Part shown: piece after piece, positions 1 to 13,778 of the stretch
Numbering within the stretch: the stretch's first letter is position 1
How the letters are laid out: each line of letters opens with the position of its first letter
Assembly: GCF_001039355.2 (NCBI RefSeq)
Contig: NW_019775469.1
Coordinates: 126,001 to 184,122 of the forward strand
Length of the DNA stretch: 58,122 nt
Reading direction: 5' to 3'
Source: Lingula anatina
Lineage: Eukaryota > Brachiopoda > Lingulata > Lingulida > Lingulidae
Translations under genes and position numbers: made by a program
Notes under the pieces: generated by a model
What the model was told of the DNA's origin: nothing
The model's input: only the letters and a program-made list of their open reading frames with translations
The model's database searches: none

Positions 1-738
1 CACGCAGCCACTAAAGAAAACGCCAAAAAATGAAGGCTGGTGATATATACGTGTCCTATCATTTTGAGTGCTTATGACAGAAGTGAGCATCTTCCACAAG
101 CAAGCGGTATCTTTCTTGCTGCGTCAGTCGTTTTGAATACGAAGACAAAACGCTATTGGGAACATTCTAGACTTAGTATCTTACAGAGACTTAGTCATCA
201 TCATATTCAGTAAAGCAAACTACTTTTTTTGTTACTGTATTGCTTTTATCAGTGTCATCTCCATTTTTCTCTGATTGGGATCATGTCTTTAAAGGAAGGG
301 AATATCCTGTAGCGACCCTTGATAGATTGTACGACAAGGAAATGGACGCTTTTGCTAAAGCCACGTGAAACATTGTAGCATATAAGACTGCGATTAAACT
401 CAAGCCCTGGCGGCTTTCCTTGGTATATGCTTCCTCCATAGACCGTGTGGTTATGATTCTTTAACTTTTTTGAAAGCTAACCCCAAGGCACGTAACTCAT
501 GTAGATTACAATGGCAAGGGGTGGGACAATGCTGGGGATAGAAATATTTACCGTGGTTAGTAAATTTGGCCTGTTGAATTGGTGTACATATCAGAGCAAT
601 AATAGCTGTCACGGTTTGACTCTATTTACTGTTTTAGATATTTAAAACAAATATTCTGCCACCAGGATGCCTCAGGGTTTGAATTCAACATAAAGACAAA
701 TTCGTATTTTTTTATATCGTTCGGTACGACTGACTTAC
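1..738. other. Intron of VWA/TSP1 gene, no exon seen
   Basis: Follows the donor of exon 8. No further TSP1 exon or other coding signal can be recognised on the minus strand up to the edge. Confidence 0.5.
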
Positions 739-891
739 CACATATTTTCTCGTTGCATTTCTGTTCGTCCCAGCTTGGCCCAGTGCAGTTAATCCCTGCT
801 ATTCCGCCATGACAGTCACGTCGTCTGGCTCTCACACCGTCCCCGCACGTGGCAGAGCAAGAGCCAAACTGACTCCACTGCGTCCACCAAG
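739..891 (-). CDS. VWA/TSP1 gene exon 8: TSP1 repeat 4
   Basis: 153 bases, acceptor ctatctag, donor gtaagt, phase 1 in and out. Reads [19 protein letters not shown], then RRRDC, NCT (possible N-glycosylation) and a closing CNEKIC. The consensus donor shows at least one more exon beyond the left edge. Confidence 0.88.
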
Positions 892-3800
892 CTAGATAGT
901 AGAAAAACAGTTTTTATGTAACAAAAACGTTAAAACTTTCGACGTATTCTGAATTATCGAGCACATCCTTTTTGGAGCAGTGTCTAATGAAAGCAATATT
1001 CTTTTGAAATTTAATTAATTTGGAAATGTACTTTATGTGGAGAAATTTGAGATCGATGTTTTGGGTTAAATCAAACATACATCAGTTGTAGCATCTTCGT
1101 GTCAATGGATAGGCCTATTTAAAAAAGAAATTAATTCTGCGAATTTTGCGATCAATGTTTTGGGTCAATTCAAAAATTCATTAGAAGTATCATCGTGTCA
1201 ATAAGTTATTAAAAAACGTTTTATTTACCTGTTTCGCACAAACGCTTGCTACAATTTCCGACCTCTATCGAGTCCCCGAGACAGTCGGTCGATGGGACTC
1301 CGTTACGACAGTCACGTGACCTTGTCGTCTGCCCTGTATCGCACGTGACCGAACATTCCGTCCATTCAGACCAGGCGGTCCATGAGGCCAATACTAAAAA
1401 CAGAGTCACGGTTCTTTAGCTTATAAGTGAAAGTAGTATTGCTGTGCATTTTAGAAATCTTCAGATCAATAGAGATGTAAGGTTAAATTCACATATCAGC
1501 ATCATTGTTGTTTTTAATTACATTTTTTAAAACTAAATGTAATACCTTTGTTCCGTATTGTATCAACCGGAGTGTCGCTGAGTTGCAAATAATCGACAGA
1601 GACTCTTTCCTGTTCCTTTGATATATTTGATTTCGATCCTAAAATTATACAGTTGAACATATAATGAGTCTCCGTTTCTGCAAACATATTTGTTCTTTAT
1701 CTTTTAACTTTTTCAATTGTACAACATACATATTTTCGCATTCTTTGAGACTGTTCCATACGACTAGCAAAGTCAAGCTACATGTACTTTACGCAAGTAA
1801 TATTGTAAATATCGAGTCCTCCAAACAGGATGTTACGCTACGCAAATGTTGCGTCAGTTAAATTTAATAAAACTTCAAAAAGTCTCATTTCTTACCGTTC
1901 ATTCCAGTATTATCCAATACAGATGATAGCTGTTAGGTCGCACGGTTAGCAAATGCCCCAAAGAAAACTGTTATCAAACTCCGGTTACTGGGTTGCGGAC
2001 AGTTATGGATTAGGAGGTCCTGCAAATCTGGAACACCTCGAAAACTGGTTTCTTCAAGCCACGAAACTCAAAAGAACACAATGATAACCCTAAAAACCCG
2101 CAGACGACCACACCCAAAAGCACCCAAGATAAACGAATTAGAATCGCATCAACCCCGTCAGCACACAACATAACGCAGTCAACACTCACAGTTAAATCGG
2201 ACACGCACCTTGCGTTCAATTTGGAAGAACAAAATTTAACATCATGAAAAATGGTCACAAAGTCAAAAAAAGATCGACATGTTTTGTAAGGTAAAGATAT
2301 TTTTGCTGGTCATGCAGAATTATATTGTTTTGTTACAAGAAAGATTAATACTGAAGTATAAAGCAAAGTTATATAAGTATTCTACCTTATGCAGCACTGA
2401 GTTTTAATTCAGCAGTCAATTTTCCATTATAGGCCTACTTGCAGGATCGAGTGTAAGCAGGATGAATATTACAGTATTGAACTACACGCTGACAGTAAGC
2501 AATACTTCAATAATTGCATTTCAAATGATTAAATGGTTAGACCAACATGCATTATAATTAACGAAGAAAGTTCGTTTTCCAATGGATGCATATCATAACG
2601 GTTATCCCAATGAAAAGTCAAAATGCTAACAAATAGGATGTACGGTGCTTCAAATGTGCAATTCAAACAATGCGACCTATCCCCATGCCTTCCCTCGCTG
2701 CAAGGTGGCGCACACGTGAGGTGAAGTACTGTATACTTACGGCACGGTCTCTCGTTACAAAAAGTAGCTTGATAAAGTGCCCCGTCTTCAGGCGTGCATT
2801 CCAAGAGGAGACAAGGTCTTGCTCTTTCTCTTTTGCCTCCGCCACATGTCTGACTACACGGTCCCCATTCCCCCCAGGGCCCAAACGGCTCTGTCAAGAT
2901 TGAACAAGGGAAAAATGTGCACAGTCATGCAATTTACAGTGCCCTAAGTTTATCTCTGATCACCGTTTAAAACTAAGAACATCTGTTATTGTGACATAGG
3001 GGGCCAGTGTGTGTGTGTGATCCATGCAAACGGTTAACATTATAACGTAAATACCCGCAGTGAATGTTATTTTATTTCACTTTCAGGTTTCTTTAACTTC
3101 CGTTAATTAGTTAAAAGAATCGGTGGGGAAGCAGTGAAGCATGAATAAACTGATTAAAGGGGAAAATTCACCTTTCTTATCGTGACTGAACTCTTTCCGC
3201 AAACACAGAACATAATTCAACAGTTAAAGCAGTAGCAATGTAGTTAAAGATTGGTGGGTGTGTTGGCAGCACATTCTGGAGAATTCGTTGCCCGCAAATC
3301 TTCGTATTACCCCATGCGTCAGTACGGAATAACTTTCAAACTTCAGCTCCAGAATCTGACAAACGAATTTTCGAGAATGTCACCTTAGTGCTATATGTAC
3401 GTTATCGCCACCTAGCGGTTATGAGTGCAAGCACAAACCAAAATGCCAAGGAAATGATTGCGCTATATATTCCCTTGTTTTCATTTACTCACGGCATGGT
3501 CTCAGATTGCAAGGCCTGGTCTGCTCGGCCGCTCCTGGACATTTTCCGGGCTTTGGACATGTTCTGGTTCTGGTTTGGCTACCGTCCCCGCATGTCTTAC
3601 TGCAGGTAGAGTAAGGAGTCCATGGGCTCCATTTTGCCGGTTCTTTGAAACGAAATCGGAACGAGTTGATTATATTTACACATGTGTCCTATCCACGTTT
3701 ATAAACAGTGTTGGTATTCAAAACGAACACCAGTTCATGCACATGTTGACTATATTAATGCTCATCAGAAATGCTGAAATTCTCCAATTAATGAAATAAT

Positions 3801-5230
3801 GAGGTCTGTGATAAGAAAGAGGCAATTAGCTGTCACTGCATGCACATCTTGAATTTAAACAATGCAGTCAGACTTCATCAGGGAAATGAATGCAGTGATA
3901 ACCCTGATGAAGTCTAACTGTCAGCAGACAAAAATGGCTGGTTAACTTCAGTTCATTTTTCTTAAGCTATCGATATATGAAACTTTATTGATTGACGACT
4001 ATATAGTTTTAATACCTTCATGATCCTACTCACCTTCACAAGTCACCTTAGATAGTTCGACTCGAATGCTGTCCAGGGCTTCGTAATTCTCCACAGTATA
4101 TGTGTACTTATCCCCGGGTTTTCCCTTGCGCTCGCTGGCTATCAAGTTCAGTTCCTCGCGACCAATATTGGCACCGACACCAATGGCCACCAAAGTTATG
4201 TTCTGCGCGCGAGCCTTCAGACAACAAAATCAATATAATCAATATCTTAAACGATGGAGGTAAAAATATATTTGATATAATATTTAATTTTTAAGTACAC
4301 CTATTAAAAGTTCTATATTGACATTTTGCAGACTTGGAGGCATGGTATAATTACAATCAATAAAGGTGATCTATTATATTATGCGAATGAGAGAGAAAAA
4401 ACATAGGCCTATGTAATGACACGGGAACCATGGCTAACAGGTTGGGGCTTTTTCATTCTTATGATCCAACAATCACCCCTTTAAACTACACTCGTCCGAT
4501 TTGTATATTTGCTTTGAATTGACCTTCTAAAACGGCCCAGGTGGATTCGGTTCGCTTTCATGATTTACTCATGTGTGGTACAAATTGTATTAAAGAAGAA
4601 ATGTCTAGTCTACAAGTTTACGGGTATTCAGGTGATTTATTATTATTATTATTATTTTATATCATTTATTTGTTTATTTATCTATTTATTTATATATATA
4701 TATTTTTTTTTTGAAACCATATCGCATTATTTTGGTCTCATATGACCACTGTTTCATGGGAGCTAAAACAGTCAAAAACTATTTAAAAAGTTTAGGCCTA
4801 TCAAACATAAATGGTCATGAAATGACATCTAAATATTTTCATCGCACCTCTGCTGCCGCTGCTGCGGTCAAGGCCTTGTCGCGGGATGCACCGTCAGTAA
4901 TGATAATACCCAGCTTGGGGACACCTGGCCTGCCTCCATTGGCAGCAAGGAAGTACCGCTCTCGCATCCTATCAAGGGCTCTATTGGTGTAGGTTCCACC
5001 ACCCTGCTGTCTAATACCTGAAGATTATGACAAAAACTATGTTGACGAGCATGGCGTAAATGGTCATCTTTAGAAAATGGTACCTCACATCAGGATGGAT
5101 TGTTTTCTGCTCCGCAGATCCGGCGCATTGGAACACATCCTGCAAGACTTTGAGGCAGCCAAAACGGCGCCTTCAGTTTCAGAGATCATTGGAAACACAC
5201 CAAACGAAAGACAGAAGGCCTAAATGTTGC

Positions 5231-5264
<34 letters not shown>

Positions 5265-8200
5265 TATGTGTGTGTGTGTCTGTGTTTGTGTTTGTGTGTG
5301 TTTGTGTGTTGCTGGAAAGAGAATAGGATCAAGACAACGATAAATTAACAAACTGCGGTGACAAATTAACACACACAGATAAGATGACATATGAAACTAA
5401 CACTACCACACCCTAAAATACCATAATATTGAACATTATCCTTCACCTACCGACAATGGCCTTTTGCAGGGCCTCGGCCGTGTTGTATCTGTTCAGGTAA
5501 AAGTGATCCGTGGCGCGGTTAGAGAAGGTCAGGACGGCAATCTGGGTTGCATCTGGGCCTATCCTAAAGTCTTCTGTGATATGGGATAAAAACTGCAGCT
5601 GGGCCTTGAAATCGGGGCCCCAGATGCTACTGGACTCGTCCAGGACGAATACCAGATCCAGTTTGGTGTTTGTGCAGCCTTCGTCGCCTCCATGAATGCC
5701 CTGAAAAGGTAATGAAAAAATTATGATGAGGATGAAGACGATAATCACAATAGCAATGATAATGATAACAACAGTGATAATGATAATAATAACGGGCAAA
5801 CTTTAAATGTAAAGGAAAAAAGGGTCCGTCAAGTCATACCATCAGAAAAAGTTGAAATGATTGCAGTATGTACGTATGAAATAAAGTTTCTAAATGTGCG
5901 CTATGTTTTAAAATAATCTATGCATTGTTTTACTTTTGGTATTTTTCAAAAAATCTCCTTCATGCTAATTTTAGGATAAAATATATTATACAGTGGTTAT
6001 ATGGTAACTTGTTGGAATTTTTAAAAATTTCGACTTGCTAGACCGTCAGTTTCAATTTTTTCCATGGATGTCAAAAATACCTTGCGTTACCGAGTGCCAA
6101 GACGGCCCTAAGACATGCTTTCAGCAACAACGCGTGAAACACTTAAAACTGAAACGTACACCAAAAAAGTCAGAAGTTTGGGTGCGCACGTAAAGACCCA
6201 AAACACATAAATCACACCATATCTTTATTACGCGGTTGTTTTCGGGACAATTGAAATCGTTGAAGTTATGTCTTTTCAAACTGAAGTGTTGCTATGAAAG
6301 TCGCTTGGATTCATAAGTGAACTCCTCGGCGTCTCAGATCTATTTTAATAGATTGTTTAAAAGCAATCTTCAAAGTAATGACTTCATTCCACAAGGTTTG
6401 TATATGGCCATATTGTGCATTAGTATTTTCACCAAAAATAAACGTTATTAAGCTTATCCGAAACATGGACTGTCCAAAACATGGACTGTCCGTAATTAAA
6501 TTTGGTTATCATGTCGTTAGATACTGTAGGACGCCGCGGAAAGACGCTAGGAGCTGAACAGAATGCATACAGATCTTAAAAGCGGAAGCCACAACGATAG
6601 GCACATTATTCAAACAAAAATTACGGATCCAAAACTCTATTGTACACAACGCTTAGATGTGGTCCTATGCCATGAGTAGGGATCTTCTTGAGAACGCCCG
6701 CGATTCTATAAAACCAGTAATGTTCCACTCGATTGGTGTCCAATTCAATTCCACAGAGACCCCATATTGATCTTTCCAATTTTGCCGATATCAAAGTACG
6801 CGCGATCCATTTTTATCTACTAACCCCTAGACAAACTAATTGGTCTTTTCTCACCCCATGTGTGATACTTAGAGGTTACGAGTTCTAAACGAAAACTTAC
6901 AGCCTTAAAGGAAACACTGCACCAAACTGAAAACACATCAAACACGCCATAAGAGTATTGTTTCAAGTAAGGTGGCTGAGGTTGTTTAAAAACAGAAAAA
7001 AGGCGTTTATGGACCTTATTGCTACCACGTGAGTTAACTGTCTTTTTAGTCAATAAATCTAGCGCTTTCAAGAAAAACTGTTTTATTGATATGATTAATA
7101 TGAATATTATGATGTAACATTATCACGCCGAAAACATTCTTATGACGTAAAATATATTCGACCAGTTTGTACCATTCTGCATCCTATTCGGCTACCGTAT
7201 GGGAGCAAACAGGAAAACCGCCCCATGAATTACTGCTGATAACTATGACGGATTAATGGACAAGGGTTTCCGAATCACTGCATGTTTTAACCCATGTCTA
7301 ACTGACACACAGGAAGCCCTGGACAGCTGGGCTCCTCCTACACGACAATGTAAGGGCCCCATGTCATCAAGGTCGGTGCGCAGTCTCATATGTTATGATG
7401 TGTACGCGCGTTTCCAATTCAATTGGGGAATGTTATTATATAAATGTGAAACATGACATGATGGCTATTTTCTCAAATAAGAGATAAATTTTAAATACAC
7501 GATGTGTTAACACATGCTTAATCATATGCATGTATATATTACGTTCTATAGACATAAGAACAGCAGACATAAGAACAGCATTACGGTCGTTAGAGACCTA
7601 TCAATGTGAGCGCTATGTGAACACGACCAAACTTCACTGAGAGGTTTTGTAAACCCGCCAATGGTAAACACGCTAGAATAGATTTGGGGGGAGGGAGCTG
7701 GTAACAAATTTAAACCGCGTGTTGGACGATTGCCACGCTGGGAATAGAACATTGTCAACATGGGGGACCAGTTCTAGGAAGATGTTGTTTTGGAAAAATT
7801 TGACTTCAGAACAGTTGGGGAAATTAAAAACGAGTTCTGTTTGTTTGCACTGTGACTCTCTGCGCCGCGCTCTGAAGCCTTAAGGATGCAGTTAAAAGTG
7901 CAAAGATATTAGAAGCGGAAGAAATAATTGAGATCTTCTCAAAATTGTGGGACTTAATGACAATCACTTATTATCAAGGACAACAAACCTTTTCTGTGAT
8001 TTCGTTCATTTTCATTGCATTAAAAATGGTGACTTATCATTTATTTGAAGTTTGCTGCATGTTATTTTACTTTATCAGTATATGATAAAGTAAAATGAAT
8101 AGACGAGCGACTACAAATAAAGATCGAAACCACCGAAAACAAATCATATTTGGAAACAAAAAGACTAACATCACATCGTATGAACCATCAAGCCGCAAAT

Positions 8201-11200
8201 GTTTACAGTACTATTTATTGAAATGATTAATTGCGATTTGGACAAAGAGAAATCTTTCAATAATGTACATTTGTCCAATGTTCAGGTACACGTTACACCG
8301 GTTGACAGATTTCAGTTAATGCTTCCATTTTTACTGCACTCAGCTGGACATCTATGTGGCAAGTAACAGTAAATTTCCGCCTGTTTTAAACTGATAAAAT
8401 GTGAGAAAAAAAACAGACTGAAAGTCCCGAGTGCTGCTTTAATCAGTGGGTAAAAAAATTGTCCCAGCAGGACTTTGTAAAAATATAAATATATACCGCT
8501 GTATACATGTATGAAAAAATGGGAGATTTTTTGAATATGCCCTCCATGGCATATATTGATTTGTTTTACTTAATTCAAATTTTGATAAAATATATAAAGC
8601 ATAGGAGAAAAAACATTTTACGACAGTCATACTTCAGAAAACTTTTGGCAAGTCAAGGCATTTCCATCTGTGAAAATGTCTTTTTATGACCGGGTGGTCC
8701 GTCATGACAATTGAAACTGGTTACATATCATGACGTCCCAGACAGACATAATTTCCTGTTACAGCAAGTATTAACCACATGGAATATTGAGTCACGTTGC
8801 GAAACCTAACAAAACCAATTAAGATATAATTTGTAGTTGTTCAACGAACTGTGAGAAAAGACAAATGGAGTGGTAAAAAAAATGTATTCGAGCCAATCAC
8901 GCAGCCACTGAAACATTTGACCACCCCGAAACCAAGTTCCATCGGTTGCTGCTAAACAAGCAGTTCACGCTGAATAATAACACATTGGATAACAGAAAAC
9001 ATTAGTATCACTACGAACACAACTTTAAGGAAAACAATTTACTTAAGGCACATGTCAATGGCAGCAAATGATTGATGGCGAACGACCGAGGTCAACCTGA
9101 CCTTCGGCAAGGAAGATATTTGTCTGTGTCTAATTAAAAACATGAAACCAAGTTTGTCATCTGATCTACCTACTGCTTATACAACATTCCTATATTTACG
9201 TTTTTTCATCACGTGTTACAGGATTTTTATCACCGATTCCTATAGTTTTTTGGGTGTTTTTATACTTAACTCTTAATAATAAGGACGAATGAGAATTGAA
9301 GAGTTGGCAACTCTCCTTTCCTTTATCTAATGCTTTGGCTATCTTGTTTCATGTAGGAAAAAACTGCGCCTTTCGTGACATGCTTCTATGCGTTGTATAA
9401 TGTTAATTTATTTTCACTCTTCAACTAAATCATGGAAGAGAAGTTAAAAAAGAAAACAAATTTTCTACAAGTCAATACATATGAGAACAATTGCCACCCA
9501 TTTTAAGTTGGCAAAAAAATTGAAACCTAATAGCGATTCAGGAATGGTGGATAAATCTCGGTCTTATTTAATGTGATTAGGTCTTTTGATCGCCCACCCA
9601 ACAGCCACGACGCTAGAAGATAATCTGGTTCAAGCCAGACCCAGATCCAACAGTTATGCAACTTTCCTGCCCGTAGATTACATTCATGTTTTTTAAACAA
9701 AAGTTAAAGTATATCAAAAGCAATCGATTTTATTAATTTTGTTTACAAAGAAATAATGAGTTCAGTCACATTCATACAGTTTTTGTCTGATAAATTAGTT
9801 GGCAGTAACACCTAATAGGTCCGGTTCCCCATAAGGTTGGGAAGCTCTCCGATGTTTAGACAGACCCCAGTGAGACAGTTAAGATACAATCCCTGCCCGT
9901 GTGTCATCATATTTTGTGTATCATATTTTGTCATATGACGTTTCACCACGAAATGCTGAGTTTCTTTCAATCAAAATCCAGGTTATTCAGTAAACGAAAA
10001 CTCAGTTCTAGTAGCATAGTAGTAGACAAAGCCCCTTTTCTATCGTTTGAATCAAAATACGCCCCATCCAACTACACTGTATAACTGTGTTGTAATTTTG
10101 CCTACTTTTCCTGTTTTAATCTGTATCTGGATAGGCAAAAACAAGCCTGCAAACCAAGAGCTCTTTGCGCTTTCAACAGAGTAACAGGTGTCAGAGTCGG
10201 AGCCATAGTGCAAGTTTTTTTAAGATCCAGAGAATCTTCTCACGAATAAACAGTGGAAGTGATGTGGCTTAATGGCACGTCCATTGAGATAGTATCGCAA
10301 AAATACATTATAAATGCGGATCAACAAGGTATCTTCTTTCTGGAAGAGCGTGCTGTAATTGAGGCAAATATGTCAAAAATTGTCGTAAACAGATTACATA
10401 GATAATCGACGAGGCGAATGAGAAAATGTAGGATAATTTACCTAGTGTTCCAAAAAATTGCAAGGAAAACTTTGGGATATGTTAACGATTAATCGAAGGC
10501 ATATCATCGAATTTAGAGACGCGTATGTTATTTATTTTATACATCGAATGAAAAAAACGGATGTGCAGTATACCATAAGAGTGGCTCCCTTATGACAAGA
10601 AAAACGAAACAGTGGCAGCTAGAATCAAAATTGGTCGGTGGCAAAACATTCTAAGTTTGCTTAGATAGATAAGCCCTTGATAATTTTTCTTGTCACCCTG
10701 ACAGAGCAGTTGTAATTGTAATTGTAATTTTTCGCAGTTTTCTAGTTGAGTGCAGTTAAAAGCAATAAAACTATGAAATTCCACCTGTCTAAAAATAAAC
10801 GCCAACACCAGTAGCGCCGCAACGCGATCCTGGTGAACGGGACGCCCTTCAAGCCAAGCAGAACAGCACAGTACAATCTTCAGAGAAAGATATATAGTAT
10901 ATTTAGTTAACCATGTGTAAATTATAATGATTCACTTTTCTTTGATTTTTTGCATGTGATGTATGCTGTCTCCAGACAATCATGCGTATCTTTTAACGGC
11001 CAATTTGCCACGAGTTTCGCTCAAAAGATGAGTATATAGGTTAAAAGCATGCAGTAAACGTGACGCCTGTATACTACTTTTTTCCCAGCATACAAGCAAA
11101 AGGAAAAACATAAATACATTAGATAGGCAATGACAGCCTGAATTCACTGAACGTGTTTGAAATTAGGTTCGGTGAGAGAGTCAGGCACGGGTCAATTCTC

Positions 11201-13721
11201 GGCAAAATTCTTCTAGTTACCACAAGCTTCTTTGGGAACTGCACACACAGTAATGGATTCTAACTTGAACAGTCGTGGGGGGGGGGGGGGTTGCAGTTCA
11301 TGAATATAACAAGAAACAGTTTCTGCGGAAAAAAAATAAATCTTATCCCAGTCCTCGCTAAGAGTATGCGACGCAAAATGAAAAGAGGCAGCTTTCCCTA
11401 TTATTGCCCAATTTACGACAAAATGTTGCCTGTATATTGTAAATCATTTCTCTATCATTACGTTTTCCGTTTATTCTAATATGAACCGTAACACTTGCAC
11501 TTTTTAAGAGACAAAATTATAGTTTTATTCATTCAGGAAGTAAGCCAAGAGGACACAAGTTGCTCGACCTCAGATTCACAGCCATAAATCTAGGAAAACA
11601 AATGTGTTCTTAATTTGGTTCAGAGGAGCGTTTATCATGCTTAATCCTTTTAAGGAGTGCTTAAAGGTTTTCATTTCGAAGAGGTTTATTACACAAAAAG
11701 AACGATTGACTGGTCATGGAGTATTTTCCGTCTTATCGCCTCGGTTTACGACCCGTGACCCGTAAGTTCTTGGTGCTGGATATTTCGACAAGACAGGGAA
11801 TGTTTTGATAAGCAGAGGAAGACGATTATTCTCCTAAAAACAAAAAGTACAAAACTTTGTTTCATACTTGTCGTGTTTGTTGTAACCCTGATTTGTTTTA
11901 AAGATAGTCGTTGCCAAAAAAGGATGACTCTAAAACACACATTTGTATTGCCAACTCTATTAAATTGTGAAAAAAAATCTTCATAATTCTTCAAAGTTCA
12001 AGGCTTTTTATAACGAAAGAGGTTGAAATATGAAGACCACAGCAACTGAAAATGTGATCTCAAAACGCGTTTGAAAATCCTTATGAATCAATCAATTAAT
12101 AAGTGAACTTAGAAATAAGATTTTATCGCTTTTAGTAAAAGTGTAATCAAACCGGTCCATGAAGCATTTCGCGCCAATTATAAGCACCCTATGCCCTTTT
12201 ATTTGCTACCTTTTCTTTTTTGGCACGATGTCACAACAATTACGTTCTTCTGTTGACATTTTCCATCTACCTGTGTGTAGTCATTTCCACTTTGGCAGGC
12301 TTTCTAATCAGATGACGTTAAAATAATAACAGGGTTAAATGCTATATGCCTCGAGTTACGAGTTAAATCATTTTTTTCTCTTGTCACTGACGGCAGCTGT
12401 GGGTTTTAAGCCACCTACCCTCCGCGCAGTAATCTAATTACTTACACGACGACGTCGCGACAGAGTATAAAGGAGGCACACGGGGAAAACTTTCTGCCTT
12501 GTTAATTTCATCAGCGAGAAATGTCTGTGTACATGTGATGCTTATTTTGTTTTAAACATATCTAATGCTAGTTTCCACCCTGGATCTGAAGTTGGCTAAT
12601 TCTTTTAGCTACGTAGCCCATTTACGCCTGATACACAAATGAACACGACAAGCGCATGCGCATGCTGCTGTAGATGAAAAGTTCCTGTTTGCAATTTTAT
12701 ATTCAGGGTGATGGCTAACGAATGTTTACATGCTAGAAAAAAATCGCCAGGGATATTACAAAAGTGTCGTTTTCTATAGAACAGTTGGTTGCATTTCTCC
12801 CGTTACCAGCGGGGTTGTACATGGTTTACTTCCTTGTGGTCTCCCTGTTAATTAAACGAACGTCAAAGCAATTAAATTGAACTAATTTGGTTTCTTTTTA
12901 TCTTGGTTTACCTCTTTGAGCTCAGATGGAATGGCCACTTCGTCTTTATCGCATTCGTAAACATTGGAATCTTTACAAGCCTTCTACATATAAGTTCAAA
13001 GAGAAGCACAGAGTGTATAAAGAATGTCCAAGACTTATGAAGTTTTTTAACTATGATTCTTTATGAATAACCAATAATGCATGTAAGTTTTTTTAAGTTA
13101 CTAGAATAACTTTTGATGAAATGACATTTGTTTGTGATGAAATAGATATATTTTATAACAATTTGTCCATGATTTCCATGTGAATAAATGTAGATTGTAT
13201 AAAAACTCTGGACTTAAAGACTTACAAGATGTTTTTGGAAGGACTACGAAAAACTTGTCTGACTTCTCAATGCATCAAGTAGTATATGTCTTGAAGCTTT
13301 TAACATTTAAATACATGATAGATCTAAAAATCCAAATTAACGTCATTAAAATGTTACTTTGTAAGGGTCCACTTTGTAACACATATAGGCTACGCCTGGG
13401 TTCCCATACTTAGATCGATCCGTCTGGATCGACCTAACTTGGTTCATACGAAATAACTATCAACTCAAGAGGGAGCCGAGCGCGCACGAAAGTTAATTAC
13501 CCCCTAACAGCTTTTAGTAGGCGGGACAGACATTTAAGCCGGTTAAGCTGACAGCAATTTAGTGAGACTCCCCAGGGAGATATATCGATCCAAATATCTG
13601 TGGGAATGGTCCCTACCACTGTATCATCATTTTTGGATAAATGAAATATTCACTAAATAAATTTTGCTAAATATGTGGATATCATTTTTGTAACATATTA
13701 TTTGTTTCTTGTCTTTAAATG

Positions 13722-13778
<57 letters not shown>

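Noticed and set aside
3388-3799. Plus-strand frames of 73 and 113 codons
   Set aside because: Antisense shadows of TSP1 repeat 1 on the minus strand.
5443-5799. Hydrophobic Ile/Val-rich N-terminal extension of the VWA exon frame
   Set aside because: It comes from an ATT/GTT-rich intron stretch before a good acceptor (ttttcag) and is not part of the exon.
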